Source: Rotaria sp. Silwood1 (Eukaryota; Rotifera; Eurotatoria; Philodinida; Philodinidae). Taken from it: a DNA stretch of 64,000 nucleotides. The translations under genes were made by a program, and so were the position numbers. Positions 1 through 11,715 of the stretch are shown in pieces. Position 1 is the stretch's first letter; every line of letters starts with the position of its first letter. The notes under the pieces were generated by a model. The model was given only the letters and a program-made list of their open reading frames with translations. It did not search any database and was not told the origin of the DNA. The stretch covers positions 67,170 through 131,169 of the forward strand of contig CAJNOP010000062.1 in NCBI GenBank assembly GCA_905250075.1. Reading direction: 5' to 3'.

Positions 1-682
1 AAAAAAAAGAACTTTTCAATATCTGTCTCTAGCAAACGGTTATGGCTACAGTTGCATATTATAATCAGCTTACAGCAACTATACAAGCACTAGTATAGAC
101 AACATCAGTGTAAAGTAGATTATCTGCAATAAGGAAAGCCTTATTGGGTCAAGTGTTGGGGAGGGTGTTAGTGTTTTATTGTGAATAAGGTATATGGAAG
201 AAATTTCTCTGTTGTCGTTTCGTATGATCCACATCTAAAGAACACAATAAGAGATATATACTTCTCAAATTGGTTGTGCTGTCTAAAATTCAATTTTCAC
301 ACGAATATTGTTTGTCAATGGCACTAACCAAAATTAATGTGTTGCTTAAAGCCTTTTCTTTTCAAAAATTTGAATGAAAACTGCATGGAAGTATTTTAAT
401 GGTTCTTTAATTGGTGACATATAGCTAAACTTTCATCGGAGCTTATGTTGTTACTTCATAAAAATGAATTCATTGTTTGTCGTCTGCTTATCAGTTTTGA
501 TGCATGTGTTTAAACATGCTGATAAAAAGTTTCACGATAGTCAAAACATCTTTGTTGACTGAATGCCTCAAGAGAAAGTAAACATGATAGACACTGGGAA
601 TTTTTTTTTTTGAGCATCATAAAGTCCTAAAGCACATTTAATTGCCATTTTACTGTCTAGTATTTGACTTTCTATTGCAGCA
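1..682. other. Left flank, no gene recognised; splice acceptor at its right end
   Basis: No convincing coding stretch is visible on either strand. A pyrimidine-rich acceptor (tctattgcag, 671-680) lies two bases before the ATG of the next gene, so this stretch probably holds an intron and perhaps a non-coding or short upstream exon. I could not place that exon. Confidence 0.4.
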
Positions 683-1210
683 ATGTCTTTTGGTGATTTA
701 GGAAAAAACAAACCATGTTTTGGCGAGTACAAATGTTTACAGTGTAGGAAAAGTTGGCAGAGTTGTCGAGCTTGGGCCGATTATGGGCAGGAATGTAAAC
801 AATGCTCGACAACAATCAAAGCCTTTCACTTGGAGAAACTCTACACATATATTTGCAACAAATGCAAACATATTTGGCACTGGAAATTCGTTACTCCTGG
901 TCTTCGATGTGAACGCTGCAAGTCATCAACACTTTGCCAGCCATTAGATGAGGAGAACTCAGAAGATTCTAGATATGTTTTTGCTCATCGACTAGAACTG
1001 CTAGAAGATGCTGATGAAAATATGGTTGATCCAAGCAAAGAGCATCGAAGTGATTTGTGTGCCAAATGTCAAAAGTTAGGAAGATCTTGCACGGGAAAGG
1101 GAACATTTATTAAAGCTAAGCCTATTCGATCATGGATGCATCCTGATATTGCTAAAGATGTTTTTCCTACACCAAAGAAGACTATATCCAGTGACTCGGA
1201 ATCAGATTAA
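683..1210 (+). CDS. ZAR1-like 3CxxC-type zinc-finger protein, 175 aa
   Basis: Cysteine-rich protein related to the C-terminal domain of zygote arrest proteins (ZAR1/ZAR1L), which in vertebrates bind RNA and control maternal mRNA translation. Visible: CxxC pairs at C18/C21, C38/C41, C58/C61, C76/C79 and C126/C129, a final C136, and the family-like block HRSDLCAKCQ (121-130), close to the HRQDLCGRC block of ZAR1. The N-terminal region of vertebrate ZAR1 is absent. Because a splice acceptor lies immediately upstream, either the ATG is the true start after a 5' UTR intron or an upstream exon adds residues. The C-terminus is Ser/Asp-rich (SSDSESD). The fold is supported by Cys spacing; a role in oocytes is inference from the family. 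Related 3CxxC domains also occur in receptor-transporting proteins, but the HRxDLC block favours ZAR1. Confidence 0.75.
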   Translation: MSFGDLGKNKPCFGEYKCLQCRKSWQSCRAWADYGQECKQCSTTIKAFHLEKLYTYICNKCKHIWHWKFVTPGLRCERCKSSTLCQPLDEENSEDSRYVFAHRLELLEDADENMVDPSKEHRSDLCAKCQKLGRSCTGKGTFIKAKPIRSWMHPDIAKDVFPTPKKTISSDSESD

Positions 1211-1859
1211 ACAATGTCATCATTGAGTCCTATTTCAATAATTCAACGCAATACTGACTATTTCTTGATATTGTTATGACATATACAAAAGCTAGATTGA
1301 TCTATTCATTGATTATTATTTATTCAAGATAAACTTTTTTTGCAGTGAAGGAGTTGAGTTTTGCAAGAGAAAAATAATCATAGTATTCAGCCAAAGAAAC
1401 AAATCATGTATTCAAAACAATAACCGAGAGCATGCTAGTCCTCGATGATTTTTATGTGAGGCCATGAATCTGACCATTGAAGCCAACTTTGACCATTATA
1501 CCAAAATATGTACTTTATTGAAGCAGATGTCGATGTACTTGTGGCCAATGGAGGAGTGAGATCTCTTGTCCTTCATAAGTAAAATATCTTCAGATTTGGT
1601 TCATAATTTTTGTTTGAAAAATGAGTGCAAACGACGTGCATCCACTTATTAGGGTTCATGAGACTCATTGGTTATATTGCAAAAGTATCCAAAGCATGAA
1701 TTGAACTGTATTGTCTGATTGAGATGAACTTATCTCCTAAGAATTGCTTTATGACTGTTAACAGATAACGACAGATCAACATGATCCTTCGGCTGAAAGG
1801 ATACGGATAGTGATGCAGTTGACAGAGTCTGTTTGTTTTCGAAACCCCAATATTTCGAT
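1211..1859. other. Intergenic, nothing recognised
   Basis: 3' flank of the ZAR1-like gene. No open frame, RNA gene or repeat that I can support. Confidence 0.4.
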
Positions 1860-2262
1860 CAGAGATGGGCAGCTCCGGTTGCCGGCTCCGACGAAAGTTG
1901 GTGAACCAGCGACCCAGGACAGATTATACATACGTCGAATTTAACATCATTCGACGCAAAAATGTTTGCTCTTTCCAGCTATATATTTAACTTAACTGTT
2001 GTCTTTCGTTGAGAAGAGTATTCGTTGAAACAAAGTCGTCGGAGCCGGTCGAACTCAGCTCCCGCTCCGATTACCAGCTCCAACAACTTTGTTTCAACGA
2101 ATACTCTTCTCAACGAAAGACAGCAGTTAAGTTAAATACATAGCTGGAAAGAGCAAACATTTCTGCGTCGAGTGATGTTAAATTCGACGTATGTATAATC
2201 CGTCCTGGGTCGGTGGTTCGCCAACTTTCGTCGGAGCCGGTAACCGGAGCTGCCCATCTCTG
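1860..2262. mobile_element. hAT-type foldback MITE with 8-bp target duplication
   Basis: A 403-bp element made almost wholly of two inverted arms, about 1860-2035 and 2087-2262 (176 nt each), with a 51-bp spacer. The ends read CAGAGATGGGCAGC and its complement. The element is flanked by an exact 8-bp direct repeat ATTTCGAT (1852-1859 and 2263-2270). A CAG start and an 8-bp duplication are typical of hAT transposons. There is no transposase, so it is non-autonomous. The arms are close to identical, with scattered differences, so it is not very old. Short open frames inside it are chance. Confidence 0.88.
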
Positions 2263-3787
2263 ATTTCGATCAGTGCACATCTTTCGTCTATTCATGTCAA
2301 ACAACGTAATCCACAGTCGTTTTATCTTTGCCGAGTGCATTATATTTTTTATAGAATCGACTATAGGCCAATAAATTATTTTTCATTTAATCCATATCCT
2401 TAAAATCGTGCAAATGTCAACGATTTCATTGTGATTTATAAAGCTGATTAATCAACAATTTTTTAAAAAACAAGAAATGAGTAGCTCTAGTCCAATTTTC
2501 ATAAAATAATCTCCAATGAGCTCTTTAATAATGTCCCGAAGAATCACAACAAGAATCCTCTGAGGATTCAGGAAGCTTTCTTCGGAATCTAGTACACGAA
2601 TTATGCCTATTTTGAATTTTTGTATTCTCACAATTATGAGGGATGGTTTTTTTTTCTTTCCTGCCCGTTGCCAATATTAAAATATGTTTTTTTTTAGTTA
2701 TATTTACTGTTGAACTTCTAATTGATATTAATCTCAATGAAAAAGATCATATTTTATCTTATCAAATAAGACTTACTGATGGAATAGACGTTTCAATTAT
2801 TCTAAAGAAGAAAGAATCCGACTGGAAGAATTCATCTCCTCATGTTTGTCTCTAACTAATTTCCCACGCGATATTAATAAGATATTTTAAAAACTGGAAT
2901 GATCATCTGACATTTTCTTTGATGAAAGAAATATGCTCAATAGTACACAAGAACATAACATAAAAAAAAGATAACTTTTTAGTATGCATTATTTTCACAC
3001 ATGATTCATACTGGATAGTAAATCCCATACTGGTAAGATTACCATTTGCATATTCTTTAAGCGAAAACTCATGCATTCAAGAGTATGGTTGCAGATGTCT
3101 GTCTTGATGTGGAAGTGATGGTGAATAGGTTGGTAAGTGTTTTATATACCTATGTTTGCAAGCGTATGTTCTATATATTGATAGAACAATTAAGTTGCTA
3201 ATGGAGTATTAGCTGCAATTATGTAAAGATAAATGTAAAGACAATGAATATGTAGAGACGCATTCAGAAATAGCATCTTTCCTATGGGTTGCATTAGAAA
3301 TGCATATAGTTATAATTGGGACTCTACAGATTTTCCAACGTTATTAATTTTTCATCGAAAATGACGGTTCGAATAGTTTTGTGTTTTTTTTCTATTAAAT
3401 TAATATTTTCTGTCTTGAACAAATAGATAGATACTCAGAAAAAAACCAATTTGAATATATCACAGTATATTTTGTCAGACGGCGCCGTACTTTTCCTTGT
3501 GAAAAGCAACGATACATAAACAAGATTAATCTTTAGATTTTTTTTTCAACGTTTATTTAAAAAACTAAAGTATACATATTTAATTATATTTGTGAGTAAT
3601 ACTTGATATTTCCTAGCATCCTAATACACTAGCTTGACTAGAATAGACGTTAAATATTGATTAGTAAGTGCCTGGCTAATACGTTGGTTGCGGATAAAAG
3701 AGTGGTTGTGCAATCATTAATGGTTGAGAAAATGCGCAACCGGGACAGCTTGATGTTGATGCTCCGAATGATGAATGGTAAGGAGAT
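2263..3787. other. Intergenic, nothing recognised
   Basis: AT-rich sequence with short chance open frames; no gene or repeat that I can support. Confidence 0.35.
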
Positions 3788-3794
3788 TGAAAGA

Positions 3795-4186
3795 GGGGAA
3801 AGTTGCAACTCGTCACGATTTTTCTTGTCTGGCTTTCGTAACGAATTGACAGTACGAAAGTCCGTAACAGAGGTTTCGTAACGACAGAATCAGGGCTTTC
3901 GTAGCAAAAAATCAGAGCTATCGTAACGAATTTTACAGGGTGATCGTAACCGGTGGTTTAATATGTGACTTCGTTACGATACCCCTAATTTTTGTTACGA
4001 AATCCCTGTTGGCTCGTTGCGAAAACTCTGCAACTGTTACGAACTCCCTGTAAATAACAGCTACGATTGCCCTGTAAATTTTGTTACGATATCCCTGTTT
4101 TCTCGTATATCCCTATTTTTAGCGTTACGAAAGCCCTGTTTTTTCTGAAAAATTCAACTTGTCACGTGACGAGTTGCAATCTTCTC
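3795..4186. mobile_element. Inverted-repeat element rich in TTCGTAACGAA-like motifs
   Basis: About 392 bp. The ends share the core TTGCAACTCGTCACG (left, 3803-3817) with its inverse at 4166-4180. A possible 7-bp target duplication TGAAAGA lies at 3788-3794 and 4187-4193. The inside is a set of diverged units built on CAGGGCTTTCGTAACGA, direct in the left half and inverted in the right half, so the whole can fold back. No coding capacity. The transposon superfamily is not clear; the duplication length is compatible with several cut-and-paste families. Confidence 0.6.
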
Positions 4187-4193
4187 TGAAAGA

Positions 4194-6657
4194 CCTACAT
4201 AAGATGAAAAATTACAAATAAGAATGAAAATACATAAAGACAATGAACTCACCATGATTATTGATAAAAGTGTTTGGTTACTAATTGAGACTAAATGCTT
4301 TGTATTGATGAGAAGCTGATTGTGGTTTTGTTGTAAAAATCAGTGGCTTTATATACTATAGAGCTGTGTGAGATAAACACAGTGAAAAAGCAGAGGTAAT
4401 TATGAGGTATTATGTAAAGAAACAAAAAACACAAAAAAAAATGAAATGATTGACTGCTTTTGGAGAATGACAATTGCGCATGTAATGGATTGTAATAATT
4501 ATATGAATAAAAAGAACTGGAAATATTGCTTGAAGTCAAAGTTTGAGGACAAAATATGATTATGCGTGATCGATATTCAAGCTAATGAGTATATTTTTCT
4601 CCCTTGTTTAAAGCCCAATGGATCACAAAAGCATTGTAAATCAAAATAAATGTGGAAATCTCGAATTTAAATCCGAGTGTTATGTGTACTTCAAAAAGTA
4701 AAAACACGAAAGCAATTTCTTTTTAAGTACCTTTGTAATAGGTGACTTAGCCTTCTTGTTTCTTAATGTGTTATATACCATTTTATAGCCCGTGAAATTC
4801 TCTATCGAATGGTATATAATAGTGGAGGTTTTGTTTGATTATGAGAGAAAGTTTTTTTATGAAAACCGGGATAGGTCAATGTTCGCATAGAAAAGCATAG
4901 GAAATAATGGTATTTTTGTGATAACTCAGCAATTTCTTGACGAATCATTCTCATTTTCGAGCTCGACCGAGATATTGATGAGACGATTCTTTGTAGAAAA
5001 TTTCATCACAATCGGACTACCCTTTCAAGAGGTATCGTGTAAACGGCCGAACGGACGGACACCCTGACCGATTCTAGAGTGTGCTCACTTTTTGAGTACA
5101 CAAAAACAAACTTTAGTATTATAAACAATTATTTCAAAACATTATGGTTATTGATGTTCAATGATATATGCAGAATTAATTTTACCACATAATACATTTT
5201 ATGACTGCTGATCCTTATAGTTATTGATGTTCAAAAATACATGATAATTAAGTTTATTTCTTATTATAACTAATAATATACATGGAATCTACCGCAACAT
5301 AAACATATCTATTGATAGATATCTGTCAAATTCATAAATAAAGATCCTTATTATGCATGTGATCAAAGCGAGATAAAAATAACAAATAGAAAAATAAACA
5401 GTTGTTTTAGAAATAATGGACTTGTGTTCCTTTTAATGATATTTATTGATGTAGGTTTTTATTCAACAATTTTGCCCTTTAGTTCTCTATCATACTGTAT
5501 ACTTTTTTATTTGTATAGGCAACATGAATGATTGTTACAGTCACGCTTGAAACGAATAGTCGAAAACAACACACTTTTTGAACACATGTTTCAACTGCTC
5601 AATAATAATACCGTTTGGTTTTACCTTTTTTTTTAAGTAAAATAATAGAAGTAGAAAATGACTCCGATATTAAATAGTTCAAAATTTCAATTTGGACTAT
5701 ATCATAGTTAAAGTTTTTTTTATCGACAGTAGAAAAAAAGTTGTTCTGGCATCATTTTCATGTTAATTGATTGATGGATTAGAGTTGTGCATCGTTTTAC
5801 TGTAATCTTTTTCAAAGATCTTATTTTCATATTTCAGTATTACTACAAGAACATACAGTGATCAATGAATCTAATAATAATTTCAGGACACATTTTTTTT
5901 TCAATTATCGATAAGAAACATTGGTTGGAGGCATCAACAGAAATAAAAAATATATTCTAAGTGGTAAAGAATTCAAAAAAAAATTGTTTGGAAAAAAACG
6001 TCTGAATCAACGAATACCAAAAGAGACATCATTAAAATATAGAGAAGAGGATTATTCTTGAAATACTGGTAAGATAGAGTCATATGAGTAATTATATTCT
6101 TATCTATCTATAAAATATTATTCATCATTTTCATAAGGTAAACATTATTTACATATAGTTTATTTTCAATACATCTTGCTTCTTATAAATAATATAAATC
6201 TTGTATGTTATTTAAACTTGCTATCTATGAAAAAGTTGATGACGAATGCCTTGCAAATCTAACTTCGAATAGTACATTTATCAAAAAATGAAATATATAA
6301 TAAATAAACTAAAAAAAAGAATAGAGTATAATCAAAATATACTATTTTGAATTGTGTACAATTTAATATAATTAATACAATCAAGCACCTTAAATAATAT
6401 TCTTTTTTGTAATTTTTATATGATTGTTTGCTTGCTCTTCACAATACTCAAACATCTTAAAGAAATATTTCTAAATAGAATGATAATCATATTTTGATCT
6501 TGCATTAGACATTATTCATTCAACTACTAGCTAAAATATTTATACAATTTCATTCATTCTAGAAAATCGATGATCTATATTACATAATAATAATTCTCGA
6601 TTCTAAAATAAATCACTTATAAATATTCATAATAATATAATTGAAAACAGTTTTTCC
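4194..6657. repeat. Intergenic, with a possible old repeat copy near 4866-5060
   Basis: Mostly AT-rich and unremarkable. A small hairpin lies near 4776-4812 (arms tatacca / tggtata). The 4866-5060 stretch has higher complexity, ends in the run cggccgaacggacggac (5043-5059), and looks like the remnant of a dispersed repeat; I see no second copy in this window, so this is weak. No gene supported. Confidence 0.25.
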
Positions 6658-7339
6658 TTAACTCTTTCACAGCGATGGGGTCCAACGGTGAACCCCACTA
6701 TATTTTAACAAGAAACTTAATAGAAAAACACTTTCTTTTCTTTTATTCTTAGGCGGGAGGTTATACGTAATGTGTGATCTGCTCTGCCTTCGCTATTTTT
6801 AAAATCATTTATTCCGTAGTGTGATGCTTCTTGTTAAAACAATCAAGACAAAAACATTTGTTACAATCAGAACAGAAAGTTTTTATTCTATTTGCTGTTG
6901 CATGACACCCTTCTCTTGATTGTTGTTCCTTGTTTTTTTCGTAACAGCCGACGCAGCATCTTCGAACATCGCGGTGAGATCCTTTCTTTTCTTCGAGCTT
7001 GTGATTCGCGAGTTTGCGCTTTGTTTGGCTTGTTGAACGTTCTCTTGAACCAGGTTTTAGATTCTCGAATGGCACACCAAGAAGTGAAGATCGAACAAGA
7101 CTTTCACGAAACTGTATCACCGTCATACGGCTTGTATCATAATTTTCTTTGTAAATCAAATAAGCATTTACTATTGACACTTCCAATATCATCTCAAATG
7201 TCACCTTTTGATAAAGAAAAATAAATAGTTGCACATACTGAAAATACCAATGAACGCATTTATCGAGCGTGGATATGCTTGAAAATTAATACGTTGAAGT
7301 TATTTTCCTCGGAAAATCGAATCGCCATGAAAGAGTTAA
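6658..7339 (-). mobile_element. Internally deleted piggyBac-type transposon
   Basis: Bounded by TTAA on both sides (6658-6661 and 7336-7339), the obligate piggyBac target. The inverted ends match: CTCTTTCACAGCGA at the left and CTCTTTCATGGCGA read inward from the right. A subterminal palindrome follows at the left end (ggggtccaacggtgaacccc, 6677-6696). Between the ends only the C-terminal part of a transposase frame remains on the minus strand. At about 680 bp it is far shorter than a full element of 2-3 kb, so it is non-autonomous. Confidence 0.85.
6809..7234 (-). pseudogene. piggyBac transposase, C-terminal remnant
   Basis: About 140 codons that match the end of piggyBac/PGBD transposases: the conserved helix region (SIVNAYLIYKEN, then MTVIQFRESLVRSSLLG) and the terminal Cys-rich zinc-binding domain with CCVGC, CSDC, CFCLDC and HH. 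The N-terminal roughly 400 residues with the DDD catalytic core are missing. Upstream on the same strand a splice-acceptor-like ttttcag lies close to the transposon end, so the internal deletion may have joined an intron to the terminus. Not a functional transposase. Confidence 0.8.
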
Positions 7340-8339
7340 TGATATGTGAGAATTAAAATTTAACGTGACTGTAATATTAAGGTAAAGTACCATAGCAATC
7401 ACTCACTTTTTATAATTACATTTATCTTTAAAGGATGAAAATAACCAAAACAAAAATAAAAAACAAACAATAGTTTTATAACAATAAGATAGAAGTAAGA
7501 ACGTATACAATTCCATCGATTGTAATATCAAGATGTATATGTATGCTCATGAAAATCGAGTAAGTGATGATAATCTTCTCATCTAAAAGAAGTTTTGAAG
7601 TATCGAGATGAAAATATCACATTTCCTCGTACAGATCCTATATGAATAACGTCTCATTCTAATATATGAACTATTCTCTTAATGCATTCCTGAAGGATTA
7701 TGTAAAAAGATACTGAAGAAATGTATTTCAAAATAGATCGAATAACATAATCCTTTCATGATTAACAACAACCACTACATCATACTTCACATTTTAATCT
7801 CACAAGGATTTTGTTAATAGGTTTTTTAGATTAATATGCTTACCACCGAAGTCATTCTAGCTTAAAACGGGTTCTCTAATAGAACAAGACGGATGATACA
7901 AGAGCTGAAAAAAAAGCAAAATAGTCCTGTCTGTTTTCTCATTGGTTGGAACTAATTAGATAGTAAATACTCAATTCAAAGTTTCTATCAGGTACTATGA
8001 CATGGAAATACTTAAAATATGGTTGTAAGAAAAAATCATTAAATTTTTGTTTTCTTTTGCTTAAGGAAATAAAACAAAATATAGGAACAATGTTATATAG
8101 ATGATTCTTCCAACGTTGTCTTTAAAAATATTGTACTTAATCGTCAATGACGTCTTCATAACATAAGAAGGTTTGACTACGTTCGAATATCTTTTTGAAA
8201 ACAAAATCGAATTCAGTTCTGGTAATTTCACTTATGTTCATCGATATATAATTTATCTTCATTATATCTCAGAAAATATTGAAAATTTTTTATGATGAAT
8301 TATCCTTGTTTTTTTGAAAACCTCTTAGCAGAAATGTAA
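7340..8339. other. Intergenic, nothing recognised
   Basis: AT-rich, no supported gene or repeat. Confidence 0.35.
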
Positions 8340-11300
8340 ACAGCGATCGTCAAAATCATTAAGTCAGTAGATAATTATATTTTACTTTGTGTGTATCTTT
8401 AAAACCAGATAAAGTGGAATAATTTAGGCTTCATTAGATAACAATTCATAATCTTTAGTCTACTGGTAAAAAATTTCACGTTAATAGGTTGATTTGTGTA
8501 ACCTTTATTGATCATACAATCGTTGCATGTCGTTTTTCATCCGTTTACAGTCGATGGTTCTTTTTACCAATAACAGGAATTTTCAACAACAAGGCCACAA
8601 AAAGTACCTTGTTGTCATATGGTTCTTAGCTAATGGATTCTTCAATATAGGTTTAAGAAAAGCACTACAAATTACATTAGGTATTCTATTATAATTGACA
8701 ATTAAGCGTGGAAAATTATTGATTGTCTTCTATATATGTAGACCAATGACCAATAGATGACGTTGTACAGTATCATTTACTCATGTAAGGAGGTAGAAAA
8801 AAACTGTTTTGAGCTCGCTCAGAAAAGTCTATTCTCGTAAAAACAAATGGAAATTAAGGTAAATAGCCTTAGTTGTACTCTTTCAAGAGCAACATGATTT
8901 TTCAATTAGAACCTCATTTTTTTGGCAAAATTTTGAATGATTTTTCGTCGCTTCTCGCTTGACAGAATTTTCTGTGAACGTTTATGCTATATATTTAATT
9001 TTCTTTTTATTTGTAAGAGTATGTCAAGATGTCGAGCATGATAGAATCACTTTCTTGAGTTATGCTTTATTACAATTATAATAAAGAGTACTTGAATAAT
9101 TAGAGCACACTGTTTTGAGAGACTTTCAAGACGTTTAACCTTTCATCCTGGTTCCTTCTCTAAAAATTACGAAGTTAATAAAATGGTTCTTTCATACCCT
9201 TCCAAACAAAAACAATCACGTAGAGAATGTTGGGTTGCCAAATGATCTATTTTTGATCTTTATTTGTTAAATGTCTTCTGAAAATGTCATGGTATAGGGC
9301 TGAATATTTTATGCTAGCTTATCTCCAACAATCAGAGCATATTCTGAAAGTTTCATGCGATTTGATTGTACCTGAAGTAAGGTCGATTATGAAGGAAACC
9401 TTTATCCAGGCAAAGCTTCTATTTTTGAAATCAAAATCTTTGAACCGAGTAAGTGTTGTTTCAATTTTCCTGCCTAGAAAACCATGTTTTGAGAAAAATG
9501 CTCCAGAAGTTTTACAAATGGGTTTTTTTTCACTCAAATGCATAATAAATTATACTACAATGATAGAACTTCAATATATTCTAGTGAATCGTTTTAAAGT
9601 ACATAATAGATGTAGGTAACTAACGTCACCTCTCATGCTGATTAATACAAAAAATGTTCTATTCAATGATAATACAAGTAGCAACGCAGTTTTTCCAAAA
9701 CTGAAAAACTTTACAAACCACGGAAATTTCTCCGAAAATATCTTTGCTGCATCTTCCTCTGATGAAAACTCAATTTTCATACTTTTTTGAAAAATTCGAT
9801 TTTCTAAGAGGCGGTACTTTATGTTTAGAAGAAGTTTTCTTTGATATATATGAATAGTACAAGTGTAGATGTTTATAATATAAAAGAATTCTACTTTAAA
9901 ATACAAAGTGTTGATTTACTTCCTGAATCTTTTTAATACATGCTTGAATAACATTTAATGATAGGCTATTGCAAGCTTCATCAACCACATTCTCTAGCTT
10001 ATAATATACTATGTCAATCAATAGATAATAGTCTTGATTTTAACACTATTGAACTTGTTTCGAACATTATCAAATAGAAAATTAAAAGCGAAAATCCAAA
10101 GTCATAACATGAACTAGAGGATGTGGTCAATGAAGCTTGTCATAGCCTATAATAGAATGTTATTCAAGCATGTATTAAAAAGATGCAGGAAGTAAATCAA
10201 CACTTTGTATCTTTATATTAGAATTTTTAATAATATAAATATCTACACTAATACTATTCATATGTATATATCAAAGAAAACTTCTTCTGACCCTAAACTC
10301 TATATATTAGACTAAAAAAAATACGATTCGCAGTCATTTTTTCGTTCGTAGTTTGTTACGTTATAAATAGATGGAACAAACATTTTTCTCTAGTCTCACC
10401 GAAGGTCTAAGGATACATCTTATTAAATACAGCTAATGTTTGCGCGTCACATCTATGTAAACAAACGACAAAATTTAGAACAATGCATTATGTTAAATTT
10501 CATTTGGAATATCTTTTTTCTTTTTAATGAGACACGTTCAGTGTGTTGTTGATATTTCGGTACACTTTTTACTCTATCTATGTACAATGTAACAAAGGTG
10601 ACATAGAACAGAAGTGATCTAATCGGTATGTCATATCAAATATAAGAGTTTTATACTAATAAAAATTTTCTATAAATTCACACTGTTGAGCCTTCACAAT
10701 AATTGACCTTGCGTTGAGTACATTTAAATCACGTAAAATTTTCAGACCTATACTATGACAATTTCGGAAGAAATTCAACAAACAATAGTTTAAAAATGGT
10801 TCATTAATCAATCTAACATTCTCTATGAGTCTTCATTCTGTATACTTAATTTTTGTTTTTGTTTGAAAAGGCACGGTAGAATCCTTTTATTACGTTCTTA
10901 ATTTTCAAAGAGAAACAAAGAAATGATAGACTAAACGTCTTGGAAGTCTCTCAAAACATTGTGCTCTAATTATTCAAGTACCCTTTATTATAATTGTAAT
11001 AAAGCATAATTCAAGAAAACGATTTTATCATGTTCTATATCTTGACATACTCTTACAAATAAAAGAGGAAATTAAATATATAGCAGAAACGCTCACAGAG
11101 AATTCTGTCAATCAATAGGCGATGAAAATCATTAAAAGTTTTTCCAAAAAAAGACGAGGTTCTAATTGAAAAATCATGTTGCTCTTGAAAGAGTACAACT
11201 AAGACTATCTTCCCATGAATTTACCTTAATTTTCATTTGTTTTTCTACGAAAATACACTTTTCTGAACGAGCTTAGAACAATTTTGTCTATATCTTCTTG

Positions 11301-11715
11301 CATGAATGAATGAGATTGTACAATAATGTCTATTTGTCATTGGTCTATATATATAGGAGACAAACAGAATAATTTTTAAAGATTAACTCTCAGTTATAAT
11401 AAAATCCCTAATGTAATTTATAGTGCTTTTTCTAATCCTATACTGAAGAATTAATTAGCTAAGTATCACATGAAAGCAAGGTACTTTTTATAATCTTGTT
11501 GTTGAAAATTCCTGATTTAGTTAAAAAAGAAGTATTGATTTTAAATAAATGAAAAACGACATGCTACGATTGTATGATGAATAAAAATTAAAGAAATCTA
11601 TCGATTGATATAGAATTTTTTAATAGTATACTAGAGAACTATAATCTGTAGTTTGAGGAAAACTAGGTCATTTTAGCTTGTCTAAATTTTGATAATTTTG
11701 ACAGCGACTATTTGC
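8340..11715. repeat. Large imperfect palindrome (two inverted arms of about 1.6 kb)
   Basis: The left arm, about 8340-10000, is repeated in inverse orientation at about 10105-11715 around a spacer of roughly 100 bp. Matched landmarks: gctttattacaattataat (left, near 9066) against attataattgtaataaagc (right, near 10989); aaaatcatgttgctcttgaa in the right arm against its inverse near 8890; and catacaatcgttgcatgtcg (left, near 8514) against its inverse near 11555. Substitutions and small indels are scattered, so the arms are clearly diverged. No gene is evident in either arm: the frames at 9284-9619 (+) and 9571-9906 (-) are not kept in the opposite arm. Either an old inverted duplication or two copies of one repeat inserted head to head. 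Confidence 0.75.

Noticed and set aside
720-947. Second open frame of 75 codons inside the ZAR1-like gene
   Set aside because: Out-of-frame shadow of the Cys-rich gene.
9284-9906. Frames of 111 codons on both strands inside the palindrome
   Set aside because: Not kept open in the opposite arm and without motifs; likely chance.
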